56,249 nt of DNA from a virus: positions 1-56,249 of IMG/VR virus record IMGVR_UViG_3300031857_000228. The stretch is one strand, 5' to 3'. Made by a program: the position numbers and the translations under genes. Positions 38,029 to 46,720 of the stretch are shown one piece after another (the stretch's first letter is position 1; each line of letters begins with the position of its first letter). The notes beneath the pieces are model-generated. The model worked only from the letters and a program-made list of their open reading frames with translations, was not told where the DNA came from and did no database searches.

Positions 38029-39759
38029 CTACGCGACGGGGATGGGAGTGGGGCCCATAGCTTCCATGACATCGGAGGGGGCGTTCTGCGTCGCCGCCTC
38101 CACCGTCTCGGTGGCGGGCACCTCTGTGGGGACCGCGCCGGGCGGCAGCGGAGGACCGCCGGGGGCCGCGCCGGGAGCGCCGCCCATCGCGCCCATCATC
38201 TGCGCCATCATCATCTGCTGCGCGGCCTGCTCCTGGGCCTCCATCTCCTCGCGGGGGATGAGCAGCTTCGTGGAGAGGCCGACGCCGGTGACCAGCTCTT
38301 CCAGCAGGGCGCGCTTGTTGACGTTCGGATCCTGCGCGAGGATCGGGAACATCTTGAGCAGCGTCTCGGAGAGCACCGAGGGGTTCTGGCGGATGGGGTT
38401 GTAGGACACCATCGAGAAGTTCACGTCGACATCGCGAATGTCGCCGAGGCTCACCTCGCTCCAGCCCTCGTGGCCGCTGACCTGGACGAGCTTCGGCTCC
38501 TTCATGTACTTCTTCGACAGGTAGAAGCACTTCTCGGCGACATCCTCCAGCGCGCCGTTGATGTGCCCCTCGCGCGTCGCGAGACGAGTCCGCATCTGGG
38601 CGTCGATGATCGCCATCTCCGTCGCGGTGCGCGCACCGGCGACCTGACCGCGGGCCGCCTCGGCAAGCGCCGAGATGAACGCCGCGTCGCCCTCCTGACG
38701 CGCGATGAAGTTCTCGACGCCGACCGGCACCTGGGGCATCGGCATCTCGTAGAACAGCGTGGAGAGGGTGCGAAGCCCCTCGGCGTTCGTCGGGCTGATG
38801 GGGACGAACGAGCCCGTCGCCGCCTCGACGGCCTTGTTGAGGTCTTCCTCGGTGATCAGCTCGCTGTTGAACAGGATGCGCGGGATCATCAGGTAGACGA
38901 TCTGCTTCATGTGCGTGAGCAGGTCGTTGATGGTCTCCTGCTGGTTGAGGACGAGCTGGACCTCGGAGAGGCCGAGACAGTCCACCGCGCTCTGGTTCAG
39001 CGAGAACATGGAGTATGGGACGTAGTCCAGCTCCTGCTCGAACACGACGGCGTCGGCCTGCCGCACATAGTGCGTGACCTTGTTCGCCTCGCGGTCGTAG
39101 TACTCCCACACCGTGACCCACTCGAACGCATCGCGGAGCTGCCCGCTGTCGGTGTTCTTGTAGGTGTCGCTGATCCACTTCGGGTAGCGGTCCGGCGTGA
39201 TGTCGTCCATCTTCGCCGACCGGTACGCGCCGCTCTGCACCCGCCGCTTGAACTCGGTGTAGGGGATGACCGCCGCCTCCAGCCAGTAGCGAATGTCGTC
39301 CGGGTCACGGACGGTCTGGTCGAAGAACACCGCGCCGGGCTCCAGCACGCGCACCAGCGGCCGGTCCTCGACGGCGTTCCAGCCCGTCTTGAAGATGCCG
39401 CGCTTGCAGAGGACGGCGTCGATGAGCGCCGTCGCAGCGCGGCGCCGCATCTTGTTCGCGTCGAAGACGTATTCCATCAGCCCGTTCACCAGGGGGATGA
39501 CCTCCTGGCTCTCGCGGTTGCGGGGATTCGCCGCGACCTTCGGGTTCGGGCCGAGCAGCGCGCTCACCGCCGTGTCGGCGATGGCGTAGATCATGTTCTT
39601 CGAGCAGAGGAACGACGGAATGGCCCCGTCGCTCAGGTTCGTGTCGTTGCGCGAGATGTAGAAATCGCCGCGGTAGTACCGACGCGCCTTGTCGAAGTTC
39701 TTCTTCTCGACCCGCTCGTAGTAGCGCCTGTGATTGTCGATGAGCTTGGAAAGGTTCAT
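38029..39759 (-). CDS. Portal protein
   Basis: The 576-residue protein fits phage portals: an N-terminal helix region, the phrase VLEPGAVFFDQTVRDPDDIRYW in the wing, long helical segments in the stem region, and a Pro/Met-rich C-terminal tail. It follows the terminase large subunit directly, with an ATGA overlap at 39759, the most common order in tailed phages. ATG 39759 behind GGGAG is preferred over GTG 39765. Function: dodecameric DNA channel at the head vertex. Confidence 0.85.
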   Translation of the reverse strand: MNLSKLIDNHRRYYERVEKKNFDKARRYYRGDFYISRNDTNLSDGAIPSFLCSKNMIYAIADTAVSALLGPNPKVAANPRNRESQEVIPLVNGLMEYVFDANKMRRRAATALIDAVLCKRGIFKTGWNAVEDRPLVRVLEPGAVFFDQTVRDPDDIRYWLEAAVIPYTEFKRRVQSGAYRSAKMDDITPDRYPKWISDTYKNTDSGQLRDAFEWVTVWEYYDREANKVTHYVRQADAVVFEQELDYVPYSMFSLNQSAVDCLGLSEVQLVLNQQETINDLLTHMKQIVYLMIPRILFNSELITEEDLNKAVEAATGSFVPISPTNAEGLRTLSTLFYEMPMPQVPVGVENFIARQEGDAAFISALAEAARGQVAGARTATEMAIIDAQMRTRLATREGHINGALEDVAEKCFYLSKKYMKEPKLVQVSGHEGWSEVSLGDIRDVDVNFSMVSYNPIRQNPSVLSETLLKMFPILAQDPNVNKRALLEELVTGVGLSTKLLIPREEMEAQEQAAQQMMMAQMMGAMGGAPGAAPGGPPLPPGAVPTEVPATETVEAATQNAPSDVMEAMGPTPIPVA

Positions 39760-41405
39760 GTCCACTCCCGAGCGATGGGCTTGAAGGGGTTCCTCGCCGC
39801 GGCTCGCTCATGATGCTTGAATCGATCAAGGTCGGCAATCGTAACGCGCGACCCGTCCGAAGTCCCGAAATCCTGCACGGGCGTCGGGGCTTCGTCCGCC
39901 GTGAATCGGCGCCGCGACAGAATGTCGGCCGCCATGACGGCCGTGCGCGCGAGGTCGAAGTGGTGCGTCGTGCCGTCGTTGTTCGACGAGCGCTTCGTCC
40001 GGTTGCCGTCGTAGTTCATCAGCTGGTGGAGCAGCGGCTTCGACTTGATGGTCAGCTCGTTGTCGCGGAGCATCCGCACGAGGCGCGCCTCGCCTTCCTG
40101 CACGCGCTTCTCGGTCGCGTACCAGCCGGGATGGTTGCGGTCCGTCCAGAGGAGGTTCTTCGCGCCCTTGTCCTTCAGCATGGCGATGCACGCCGCCGCG
40201 TTGCTCTCGACTGCCAGCAGCGCGTGGTTGTAGAACCGCTGGAGGTTGAGCAGCCGCTCCGCGAAACGACCTGGGTCTTCTCGACCTTCCCACATCGCGA
40301 CCTCGCGGCGCTCGATGGCGTCCCACACCGTCACGGCGCTGTTGTCGCCGACGCTGCCGAAGCCCGCCGGGTCGGCGCAGACGAGGTACGCGCGGCCGCG
40401 CACGGGCCGCTCCAGCAGCGAGGCCCCCTTCGGCATCGGCTCGGGCGGCACGACGGAGGTGAGGAGGCTCTCCTTCAACACGTCGATGGGCATGACGGGC
40501 GCACCACCGCCGAGCCAGCCGTCGTAGGGGTCGCTGGGGTACTTCGAGGTGAACAGACGCTCGTCGTTCGCCATCTCCGTCTGGAGCGAGATGCGCCGAA
40601 ACGCGAGGTTGTACAGGTCCATCCCTGGATGGCGCTTCATGTACTCCAGCTCGGTGTCGGTCGGCCGGAACCCGGTGGGGTCAACCCGGCAGCTCGGGTC
40701 GAGCCACCATTCCAAGAAGACCGGGTGGAAACGACCCTTGCCCTCCAGCGCGTTGTGCCACATGGTCTCGTGGTGGCTGCCCGACGAGCCGGGCGTGGAC
40801 TCCAGGATGACGCGCGCGTTCTGGCGCTTGTTGACCGCGGGGAAGATGTTCGCGGCCGCCTTCCGCTGCCACTGCGCCTCGCCGAACTCCGTGATGAGCA
40901 GTCGGTCGATGGAGCGACCGACCGCGGGAGAGCGCCCGCCCGCCGTCAATACCTTGATACCGCCGCCGTGGGCGAAGTGAATCTGCGTCGTTCCGGGCTT
41001 GCGGCCCGACTCGACGGGGACCTTGACGTCGTCGGGCAGTCGCCCGTAGGCGAACAGGATGCGCTCGAAGATGTCCTCCGCCGTGTCCTGCCGCTCGGCG
41101 ATGAGGACGCCCTTCACGCCTTCCAGGTACATGCAGTCGCGGAGCAGCAGCATGACCGAGGGGGTCGTAATCTTCGCCTGCCGGAACTTGTCGCAGATGA
41201 CCCAGCGATGGTCCGAACACGCCTGCAAGAACTTCATCTGGATGTTCGTCGGCTCCAGATAGCCGATGCTCTCGTCTTCTCGGACGATCTGGCACATCGA
41301 AACGAACGCCCACGGCGTCGAGAAGAGCGCCTGCACCTTTCCCATGTGAAGGCCCGGAATCTGCGCGATCTTCGCGCCGCCGGGTAGACTCGCCGGTGCG
41401 TTCAC
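39756..41405 (-). CDS. Terminase large subunit
   Basis: The 549-residue protein has the packaging ATPase at the N-terminus: an atypical Walker A with R75-Q-A-K78-I-T-T81 in CDKFRQAKITTP, and Walker B RLLITEF ending in Glu173. The nuclease domain has VCADPAGFG near 347 with an acidic metal ligand, AVESN near 400 and HFDLARTAV near 485. It cuts and translocates DNA into the head with the portal. The GTG start at 41405 has AGGAGC upstream. The gene is on the opposite strand from the capsid and far from the small-terminase candidate. Confidence 0.9.
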   Translation of the reverse strand: MNAPASLPGGAKIAQIPGLHMGKVQALFSTPWAFVSMCQIVREDESIGYLEPTNIQMKFLQACSDHRWVICDKFRQAKITTPSVMLLLRDCMYLEGVKGVLIAERQDTAEDIFERILFAYGRLPDDVKVPVESGRKPGTTQIHFAHGGGIKVLTAGGRSPAVGRSIDRLLITEFGEAQWQRKAAANIFPAVNKRQNARVILESTPGSSGSHHETMWHNALEGKGRFHPVFLEWWLDPSCRVDPTGFRPTDTELEYMKRHPGMDLYNLAFRRISLQTEMANDERLFTSKYPSDPYDGWLGGGAPVMPIDVLKESLLTSVVPPEPMPKGASLLERPVRGRAYLVCADPAGFGSVGDNSAVTVWDAIERREVAMWEGREDPGRFAERLLNLQRFYNHALLAVESNAAACIAMLKDKGAKNLLWTDRNHPGWYATEKRVQEGEARLVRMLRDNELTIKSKPLLHQLMNYDGNRTKRSSNNDGTTHHFDLARTAVMAADILSRRRFTADEAPTPVQDFGTSDGSRVTIADLDRFKHHERAAARNPFKPIAREWT

Positions 41406-41430
41406 AGTAAGATGCTCCTGCGACTATACT
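41401..41430 (+). promoter_or_regulatory. Promoter candidate in the divergent gap
   Basis: TTCACA (41401-41406), 18-bp spacer, TATACT (41425-41430), overlapping the terminase start. The opposite strand has TATAGT here as well, so both directions may share this A+T-rich core. Confidence 0.4.
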
Positions 41431-41456
41431 ATAACGGTATGGCGCGGAGGTCTACC

Positions 41457-41675
41457 GTGGCCGAGAAATGGATTCGAGACGCCATCAAGAATCCGGGGGC
41501 TCTTCGCGAGAAGATGGGCGCCAAGGAAGGCGAGAACATCTCGAAGGACAAGCTCGCCGCCAAGGAGTCTCAGCTCCGAAAGGAAGGCGAAGGCGACAAG
41601 AAGCTGTCCTCGGCGAAGCGCACGCTGCTGAAGCAGATCGTGCTGGCCCGTACCCTCAGCAAGATGAACAAGTAG
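41457..41675 (+). CDS. Small basic phage protein, KNPGAL type (72 aa)
   Basis: GTG 41457 with GGAGG upstream is preferred; an ATG at 41439 would start right after a -10 box. The 72-residue product has WIRDAIKNPGALREKMGAKEG, like the common small phage proteins with a KhPGAL motif, and ends AKRTLLKQIVLARTLSKMNK. The C-terminal part is related to that of the 41960 product. It is a small DNA- or head-associated candidate of unknown role. Confidence 0.65.
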   Translation: MAEKWIRDAIKNPGALREKMGAKEGENISKDKLAAKESQLRKEGEGDKKLSSAKRTLLKQIVLARTLSKMNK

Positions 41676-41684
41676 GGAGCGGTC

Positions 41685-41963
41685 ATGGCGAAGAGTGGAG
41701 ATCCGTTCGGGCTGAACGACTTCAGCGAGGACGAGGCCAAGCTGACCGCGAGCTACAACAAGATGCTCGCGGGAGAGCAGCAGCGTGGCGACACGATGAA
41801 GTCGTACCTCTCGCAGCGCGCGGCTCGCCCGCCGACGCAGGCTCCGATGGCTACAGCATCCGTGTCTACCCCGAGTCCAGCGACGACGCCTCGACCCGTT
41901 GCATCTGAACGGCGCGGTGTGCTTCGACAGCTCGTGCAGTCCATGCTGGGAGGTGCAAAGTGA
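41685..41963 (+). CDS. Hypothetical protein (92 aa)
   Basis: The 92-residue product begins MAKSGDPFGLNDFSEDEAKL, has a helical first half and a Pro/Ser/Thr-rich linker, and ends with a short amphipathic helix (LRQLVQSMLGG). No family is recognised. Its stop overlaps the start of the 41960 gene. Confidence 0.55.
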   Translation: MAKSGDPFGLNDFSEDEAKLTASYNKMLAGEQQRGDTMKSYLSQRAARPPTQAPMATASVSTPSPATTPRPVASERRGVLRQLVQSMLGGAK

Positions 41964-42091
41964 TCGGCACCGACGTCCAGAACACCACCCGTCCCGACCT
42001 CAAGGCCGCCAAGGCCGCGCCGGCGTCGGCGAAGCGTGAACTGCTGAAGCAGCTCGTCATGAACCGGATGAAGAAGACCTATGGCAGCTGA
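41960..42091 (+). CDS. Tiny basic protein with KRxLLKQ motif (43 aa)
   Basis: GTG 41960 overlaps the previous stop (GTGA) and the end overlaps the next gene by 11 bases. The 43-residue product has SAKRELLKQLVMNRMKK, nearly the same as SAKRTLLKQIVLAR in the 41457 product. The shared helix and the overlapping layout support a real gene. Confidence 0.6.
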   Translation: MIGTDVQNTTRPDLKAAKAAPASAKRELLKQLVMNRMKKTYGS

Positions 42092-42470
42092 CGGAAAGTA
42101 CAGCCACATCAGCTTCCGGCCCCCGCAGTCGGTGGCGGCAGCGGCCGTCCGCGGGCTCATGCTGCGCCGCGAGCAGTCGAAGTCCCAGAAGGCGGGCCTC
42201 GACGTGAAGCAGGCTGCGGCGCAGGGCATCGGTTCGGGCGTGCAGCGCGCGGCGAATCTGAAGAACCGCTCCGAGATGGACCCGTCCACCGTGAAGCGGA
42301 TGAAGGCGTACTTCGACCGGCACGCCAGCAACTACCAACTCGATCCCGGCAAGAGCCCCCGCGAGGACAAGGGCTACGTCGCCGGCCTTCTGTGGGGCGG
42401 CGAAGCCGGGAAGTCCTGGTCGAACAAGGTCGTGCGGCAGATGGAGGCCGCCGACAAGCGAGGGAAGTGA
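42081..42470 (+). CDS. Conserved phage protein (129 aa)
   Basis: The 129-residue protein starts MAADGKYSHISFRPPQSV and has IGSGVQRAANLKNRSEMDPSTVKRMKAYFDRH and GYVAGLLWGGEAGKSWSNKVVRQME. This pattern recurs in many phages and phage-like elements as a protein of unknown function, often near late genes. It is rich in Lys and Arg and may bind DNA. It overlaps the next gene by one base. Confidence 0.7.
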   Translation: MAADGKYSHISFRPPQSVAAAAVRGLMLRREQSKSQKAGLDVKQAAAQGIGSGVQRAANLKNRSEMDPSTVKRMKAYFDRHASNYQLDPGKSPREDKGYVAGLLWGGEAGKSWSNKVVRQMEAADKRGK

Positions 42471-42892
42471 TGGACCGCCGCGCCGCGTTGAAGCAGGTCT
42501 ACTCCAACCCCGAACTGCGAGAGCGCATCAAGAAGCGCATCCTCGCCGGCGGGAAGGGCGGGCGGCCCGGCCAGTGGTCCGCCCGCAAGGCGCAGATGGT
42601 CGCGCAGGAGTACAAGAAGGCCGGCGGCGGATACCGCAGCGGCCCGTCGAAGACGCAGAAGAGCCTCAAGCGCTGGACGAAGCAGGAGTGGACGACGCCC
42701 TCCGGCAAGCCCAGCGTCCAGGGCTCGAAGGCGACAGGCGAGGTCTACGCCCCAAAGCGCGCCATCGAGAAGCTGCGTTCCAGCGCAGGCGGCATGGCGA
42801 AGCTGGCGGCGGCGACGCGCAAGAAGCGCGAGGCGACTCGCGAGGGCGAGCAGTTCGCACGGCACGGCCTCCACGAAGGCGCGGACCGTTAG
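42470..42892 (+). CDS. DUF5872-like phage protein (140 aa)
   Basis: ATG 42470 overlaps the preceding stop (TGATG). The 140-residue basic protein contains SLKRWTKQEWTTPSGKPS and GEVYAPKRAIEKL, the pattern of DUF5872 (W-k..W.t.sGk and vY.Pk.aie), a family of unknown function in phages and giant viruses. Lys/Arg-rich composition suggests DNA binding. It is the last gene before the late promoter of the capsid. Confidence 0.7.
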   Translation: MDRRAALKQVYSNPELRERIKKRILAGGKGGRPGQWSARKAQMVAQEYKKAGGGYRSGPSKTQKSLKRWTKQEWTTPSGKPSVQGSKATGEVYAPKRAIEKLRSSAGGMAKLAAATRKKREATREGEQFARHGLHEGADR

Positions 42893-42947
42893 TCCATAGC
42901 CCCTCGCACCCCCGTCTAATAACGCGAAATAAATCTTCTGCAACCCC

Positions 42948-42976
42948 TTGCGCGTAGATACCCATAGCGGTAATCT
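42948..42976 (+). promoter_or_regulatory. TTGCGC-type promoter of the capsid operon
   Basis: TTGCGC (42948-42953), 17-bp spacer with GATACCCATAGC, TAATCT (42971-42976). The message would have a leader of about 140 bases before ATG 43125. Confidence 0.65.
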
Positions 42977-43124
42977 ACGGATGCACCCCTCATCGGTGTT
43001 TCGGGTAGCCCCTCGGGGTCCGTAGCTACGAAGAGCGGGCAGGCGCAGCACGAACTTCAACTGTTCCTTCGACCACGCCGGTCGGAGTCGCGACGCGCGT
43101 CTGCCCCCGGCTATGGAGTTTCCG

Positions 43125-44174
43125 ATGGCGATCTCTACCGAAATCCTCAACACTACCTTCGCGGACCTCCGCGGCCCCCTCGTCAACTCCTTCGTCCGCT
43201 CCAACGAGCTGCTCCAGCAGCTCATGGACAAGGCGCGCATGCCCTCCGAGGGCGGCAGCCTCATCGAGCGGTCCTTCGCCGGCGGCGCTCCCGCCCGCGG
43301 CGTGGGCGTGTTCGTCGGCGACGAGCTGCTCAACATGACCCGCCGTCAGCAGACCAAGCGGTTCCAGGTCGAGCCCCACCGCATCGTGGCCGCGATCAAC
43401 ATCCCCAAGAAGGAGCTGCTCTTCAACAGCGGCAAGCTCGCCGTGATCCGGCTCATCGAGGAGTACCCGCAGACCACCCTTGAGGGTGCGAAGGCCGACC
43501 TCAACGCCTTCCTCCTCACCGGCGTGTCCCGTGGCCTCGTGTTCCAGACCGCCGACCTCGCCGGCTTCCTCAGCCTCAACGGCGAGTTCACCGCCGGCTC
43601 CGGCACGGGCGTGACCAACGGCCTCCTCAAGTTCGCGGCCCCCCCGTCCCAGAACCAGAACGTGCAGAGCGTGGTGAAGTCTACCTCGTACTCGCACTTC
43701 AACCAGTACGGCGCGATCACCGCCTGGGCCACCGACGGCCTCCCCACCCTCCGCAAGACCTACCGCCAGTGCGCCCACTACGCGGGCGGCATGGGCAAGG
43801 GCCCGGACCTCGTGGTCATGGACGACGACACCTACACCAACTTCGAGGACTCCCGCCTCTCCCTCGTCCGCGTGACGCTGGTCGAGGACAAGACCGAGAA
43901 GAGCAACATGCTCGGCCTCGATCTCGGCGTGGCGAAGGTGTACAGCTCCATCGACCTCGACCGCTCGGCCTTCCCGTCCCCGGCGTCCAACGGCGCGACC
44001 TACATCCTCAACACCGACTTCATCGAGATGCCGCTCATGGAGGCCCCGTCCATCACCCCGTTCACCGAGCGCGTCGGTGACCAGGACGTCGTGACCGCGA
44101 TCTTCTCGATGCAGGGCAACCTCATCTGCACGAAGACCCCGGCCCAGGGCTGCGTTTCCGGCGGCGCCCTCTAA
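43125..44174 (+). CDS. Major capsid protein
   Basis: The 349-residue protein starts at ATG 43125 behind GGAG; an upstream ATG (43113) lacks a ribosome-binding site. Its layout fits an HK97-fold capsid protein: an N-terminal arm with SNELLQQLMDKAR, an E-loop-like Gly-rich segment, P-domain stretches near 95-190, and A-domain strands near 255-330 with MPLMEAPSITPF. It is preceded by its own late promoter and followed by a decoration-type protein, as usual. Codon use is the most biased in the window (mostly C/G-ending codons), as expected for an abundant product. Confidence 0.85.
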   Translation: MAISTEILNTTFADLRGPLVNSFVRSNELLQQLMDKARMPSEGGSLIERSFAGGAPARGVGVFVGDELLNMTRRQQTKRFQVEPHRIVAAINIPKKELLFNSGKLAVIRLIEEYPQTTLEGAKADLNAFLLTGVSRGLVFQTADLAGFLSLNGEFTAGSGTGVTNGLLKFAAPPSQNQNVQSVVKSTSYSHFNQYGAITAWATDGLPTLRKTYRQCAHYAGGMGKGPDLVVMDDDTYTNFEDSRLSLVRVTLVEDKTEKSNMLGLDLGVAKVYSSIDLDRSAFPSPASNGATYILNTDFIEMPLMEAPSITPFTERVGDQDVVTAIFSMQGNLICTKTPAQGCVSGGAL

Positions 44175-44210
44175 GGCGAAGTCGAACACCCAAACTTCAA
44201 GGAGATTCCC

Positions 44211-44705
44211 ATGTCCTTCGCGAACAATCAGGTCTTCGGCAACGACGTCACCGTCGTCGATTCCACCCAGGTCTATCCCCTCGGCACCGAGCGCCTCGTG
44301 CTCGGTTCCCAGACCGGCAGTAGCATCGGCGACCAGCTCTGGCGCTACGTCAAGAACGACGAAGCCGCCAGCGCCTTCGCCATCGGCAACCCCGTCATCC
44401 AGAAGACGGTCACGGCCAGCGCGGGCACCGCGGTGATCTCGACCGGCGCCTCCATCCCGCGCCTGCGCGTGCTGGGCGTCGCGCAGCACGCCATCGCGGC
44501 CCAGTCCTACGGCTGGGTTCTCGCCCGCGGCCGTGGCACCGTCCTCGCCACCGGCGCGGGCGTGGCCGCCGACAGCGGCTTCGCCACCGACGCGGCGGCC
44601 GGCACGGTCGTCGCCGTCGCGTCCACCGCCGCCACCATCATCGGCGTGACGGACGTCGCCATCGGCGCCGGTGCCACGGGCACTGCGTACATCGACTGCC
44701 GCTGA
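44211..44705 (+). CDS. Capsid decoration-like protein (164 aa)
   Basis: The 164-residue product is small, beta-rich and full of Ala, Gly, Thr and Val, with no charged cluster, resembling DUF2190-type decoration or stabilisation proteins encoded right after the major capsid gene. It likely binds the outer capsid surface. The start is behind AAGGAG. Assignment is by position and composition. Confidence 0.65.
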   Translation: MSFANNQVFGNDVTVVDSTQVYPLGTERLVLGSQTGSSIGDQLWRYVKNDEAASAFAIGNPVIQKTVTASAGTAVISTGASIPRLRVLGVAQHAIAAQSYGWVLARGRGTVLATGAGVAADSGFATDAAAGTVVAVASTAATIIGVTDVAIGAGATGTAYIDCR

Positions 44706-44744
44706 TTCGGTAGCGACCGCGCGTCGCCGGGATAGGAGGCGGGC

Positions 44745-46232
44745 ATGGACACATCTCTCGGCGCGCTCCGCGCCCGCCTCTTCAGCTTCCGCGCGTGGGA
44801 CTCTTCGGGGACCACTCTCGATAACCGGGTCAGGGAGGCGATGAACGCCGCTCTGGACCGGATCTCGGGAGATGTCCCCGAAGCAGTCGTGCCCGACGAC
44901 GAGCATGTCGTTCTCCTGCCGGACGTCGTAGGGACAGACGCCAGCGTTCAGGCGCGCCTCTCTCCGACGTCCGACTCGCGGGTGCTCCAGTTCGTGACGC
45001 CCGCAGGGCTCCCGCTCACGACGGGAGCGCCGTGGCTGCCGGGTGTGTCCGGTATCCTCGACGGGCTCATGCACTTCGAGATCATCGACCAGAACGGACA
45101 GGTGCATCGTCGCCAGTCCCGCGAGTTCTGGACGCAGACGGTCATGGGGTCGCCGGCCTACTTCGTCAGCATCGACCGTCCGTGGGATCCGGCGACCGCG
45201 CCGGGTGTCGTGCTCGACTTCCGTATGCACCAGCCCGAGTTCTTCATCTCGGACGACGTCACGCGCATGCTGGAGCCGGCGCGCATCTTCGACGAGACGC
45301 GACAGCAGATCTGGGCCATCGACACGGGGGGCGCGTACCGCCAAGACCTCGTCGACTACCGCGGCGATGACAAGGGTCGCCCCTTCCGCCTCTGGCGCGG
45401 CCGCCACTTCCAGCTTCCGGCCCCGACGAAGGCCCCCACGATCTCCTCGGACGACAAGTACCCGTGGCTCGGCCCGGAGTGGGAAGGCACCTTCACCTTC
45501 ATCTACACCTACGTCTGGGGTCGCAAGGACGCGGAGTGGCAGTCCGCGCCCGGCGGTATCCGCGACCCGCAGTGGGAGAGCGCGCCTTCGCCGCCCAGCG
45601 CGGTGTTCAACCAGAGCACCGCACCGGGCGAGGGCATCACGATCACCGCGACGAACATCGACGCGATGATGGACTTCGGTACGGCCGGAACGCTTCGCTA
45701 CAGCCACAGCGGGATGCGCATCCGCGTCTACGTCGCGCGCACGGCGGTTCTCTCCGCGACGCCTTACGGGGCCGGATTCGACCGCGTCGAGACGGACGGC
45801 AAGTACTATCTCCTCGGCGAGATGGACCCGACCACGGGCACGTTCCTCTGGCGCGGCGACGCGATCCCCGACTACCAGCGGCAGCTCAAGCACAGCACGG
45901 GCTACTACGCCTACAGCGTCTACCCGCACCAGGACCAGCGCTACGAGCTGGACGTCCGCGTGCAGCGGCTCCCGAAGAAGCTCATCAACGACCAGGACAC
46001 CGTGCCGATTCAGCGGGACGCGGTCTTGGCGTACCTGGAGCTGTCTCTGCACTACATGTGCCTGATGGACGGCGCCGACCAGACCGGCGCGAACCAGCAC
46101 ATCATGCGGTACAACGAGCTGTGCCGGCACTTCCGAAAGCGGTACGCCAATCCTGGCGGAGTCGTGGAGCCGCTGGGCATCACCGGGTATCAGGTCCGGT
46201 ATCGGTACGGGCGCTACCGCGACACGACCTGA
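44745..46232 (+). CDS. Virion protein, head-tail connector candidate (495 aa)
   Basis: The 495-residue protein has a helical first 50 residues, then long beta-rich segments with many Trp and Tyr, including GPEWEGTFTFIYTYVWGRKD, and a C-terminal helical part with RRYGRY-like basic end. It sits between the decoration protein and tail genes, so it is probably a connector, tail-tube or nozzle protein. No specific fold is recognised. The start has a purine-rich site (GATAGGAGG). Confidence 0.6.
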   Translation: MDTSLGALRARLFSFRAWDSSGTTLDNRVREAMNAALDRISGDVPEAVVPDDEHVVLLPDVVGTDASVQARLSPTSDSRVLQFVTPAGLPLTTGAPWLPGVSGILDGLMHFEIIDQNGQVHRRQSREFWTQTVMGSPAYFVSIDRPWDPATAPGVVLDFRMHQPEFFISDDVTRMLEPARIFDETRQQIWAIDTGGAYRQDLVDYRGDDKGRPFRLWRGRHFQLPAPTKAPTISSDDKYPWLGPEWEGTFTFIYTYVWGRKDAEWQSAPGGIRDPQWESAPSPPSAVFNQSTAPGEGITITATNIDAMMDFGTAGTLRYSHSGMRIRVYVARTAVLSATPYGAGFDRVETDGKYYLLGEMDPTTGTFLWRGDAIPDYQRQLKHSTGYYAYSVYPHQDQRYELDVRVQRLPKKLINDQDTVPIQRDAVLAYLELSLHYMCLMDGADQTGANQHIMRYNELCRHFRKRYANPGGVVEPLGITGYQVRYRYGRYRDTT

Positions 46233-46276
46233 TTCCGCGTGTTATACCTACTCGGCAACCCGAGGAGAATCTCATC

Positions 46277-46717
46277 ATGCCGCAGAGTCATTCCTTTCCG
46301 CGCCCCGACCTGGGCGACATCTTCGTCCGTCGCAACCTCAACGGCAACGAGGAGGAGGCGATGATCCTGTCCGTGCAGTACAGCACGAAGGCGGGCGGCC
46401 TCTGGCAGGCGACGATGAACACCAAGAACGGCATCGAGTTCGTGACCGGCGACGCCGAGCACCGGAACGTCCACGACTGGCGCCCCAAGGGCTGGATCTT
46501 CGACGACGTGAACGGCAACTGGTACGCGCCGGCCGAGAAGGCGAAGCTCGACGCGGACCGCGCCAAGGCGGAGGCCGAGAAGGCCACCAAGGTGGCGGCG
46601 GTCGCCGAGAAGGACGAGTACTTCGTCGCGGACGCCGCCGAGGCTCCGAACGCGATCAAGAAGCGTGGTCTGCCGAAGGTCGGGGCGATCCCGACGCTTC
46701 CGACCCCGCAGGTGTAG
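46277..46717 (+). CDS. Hypothetical virion-region protein (146 aa)
   Basis: ATG 46277 follows GAGGAGAA. The 146-residue protein starts with a beta-type domain (DLGDIFVRRNLNGNEEEAMIL) and continues with a helical Lys/Ala-rich region (about 90-115, AEKAKLDADRAKAEAEKATK) like a coiled coil, then a Pro-rich tail. It may be a head-completion or assembly factor; nothing more specific can be said. Confidence 0.55.
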   Translation: MPQSHSFPRPDLGDIFVRRNLNGNEEEAMILSVQYSTKAGGLWQATMNTKNGIEFVTGDAEHRNVHDWRPKGWIFDDVNGNWYAPAEKAKLDADRAKAEAEKATKVAAVAEKDEYFVADAAEAPNAIKKRGLPKVGAIPTLPTPQV

Positions 46718-46720
46718 CGC

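Noticed and set aside
43026-46130. A 1034-codon open frame on the minus strand opposite capsid and decoration genes
   Set aside because: It runs antisense across several plus-strand genes with strong ribosome-binding sites and phage-family patterns. The product is Arg/Val/His-rich without a motif, as expected from a mirrored high-GC codon pattern.
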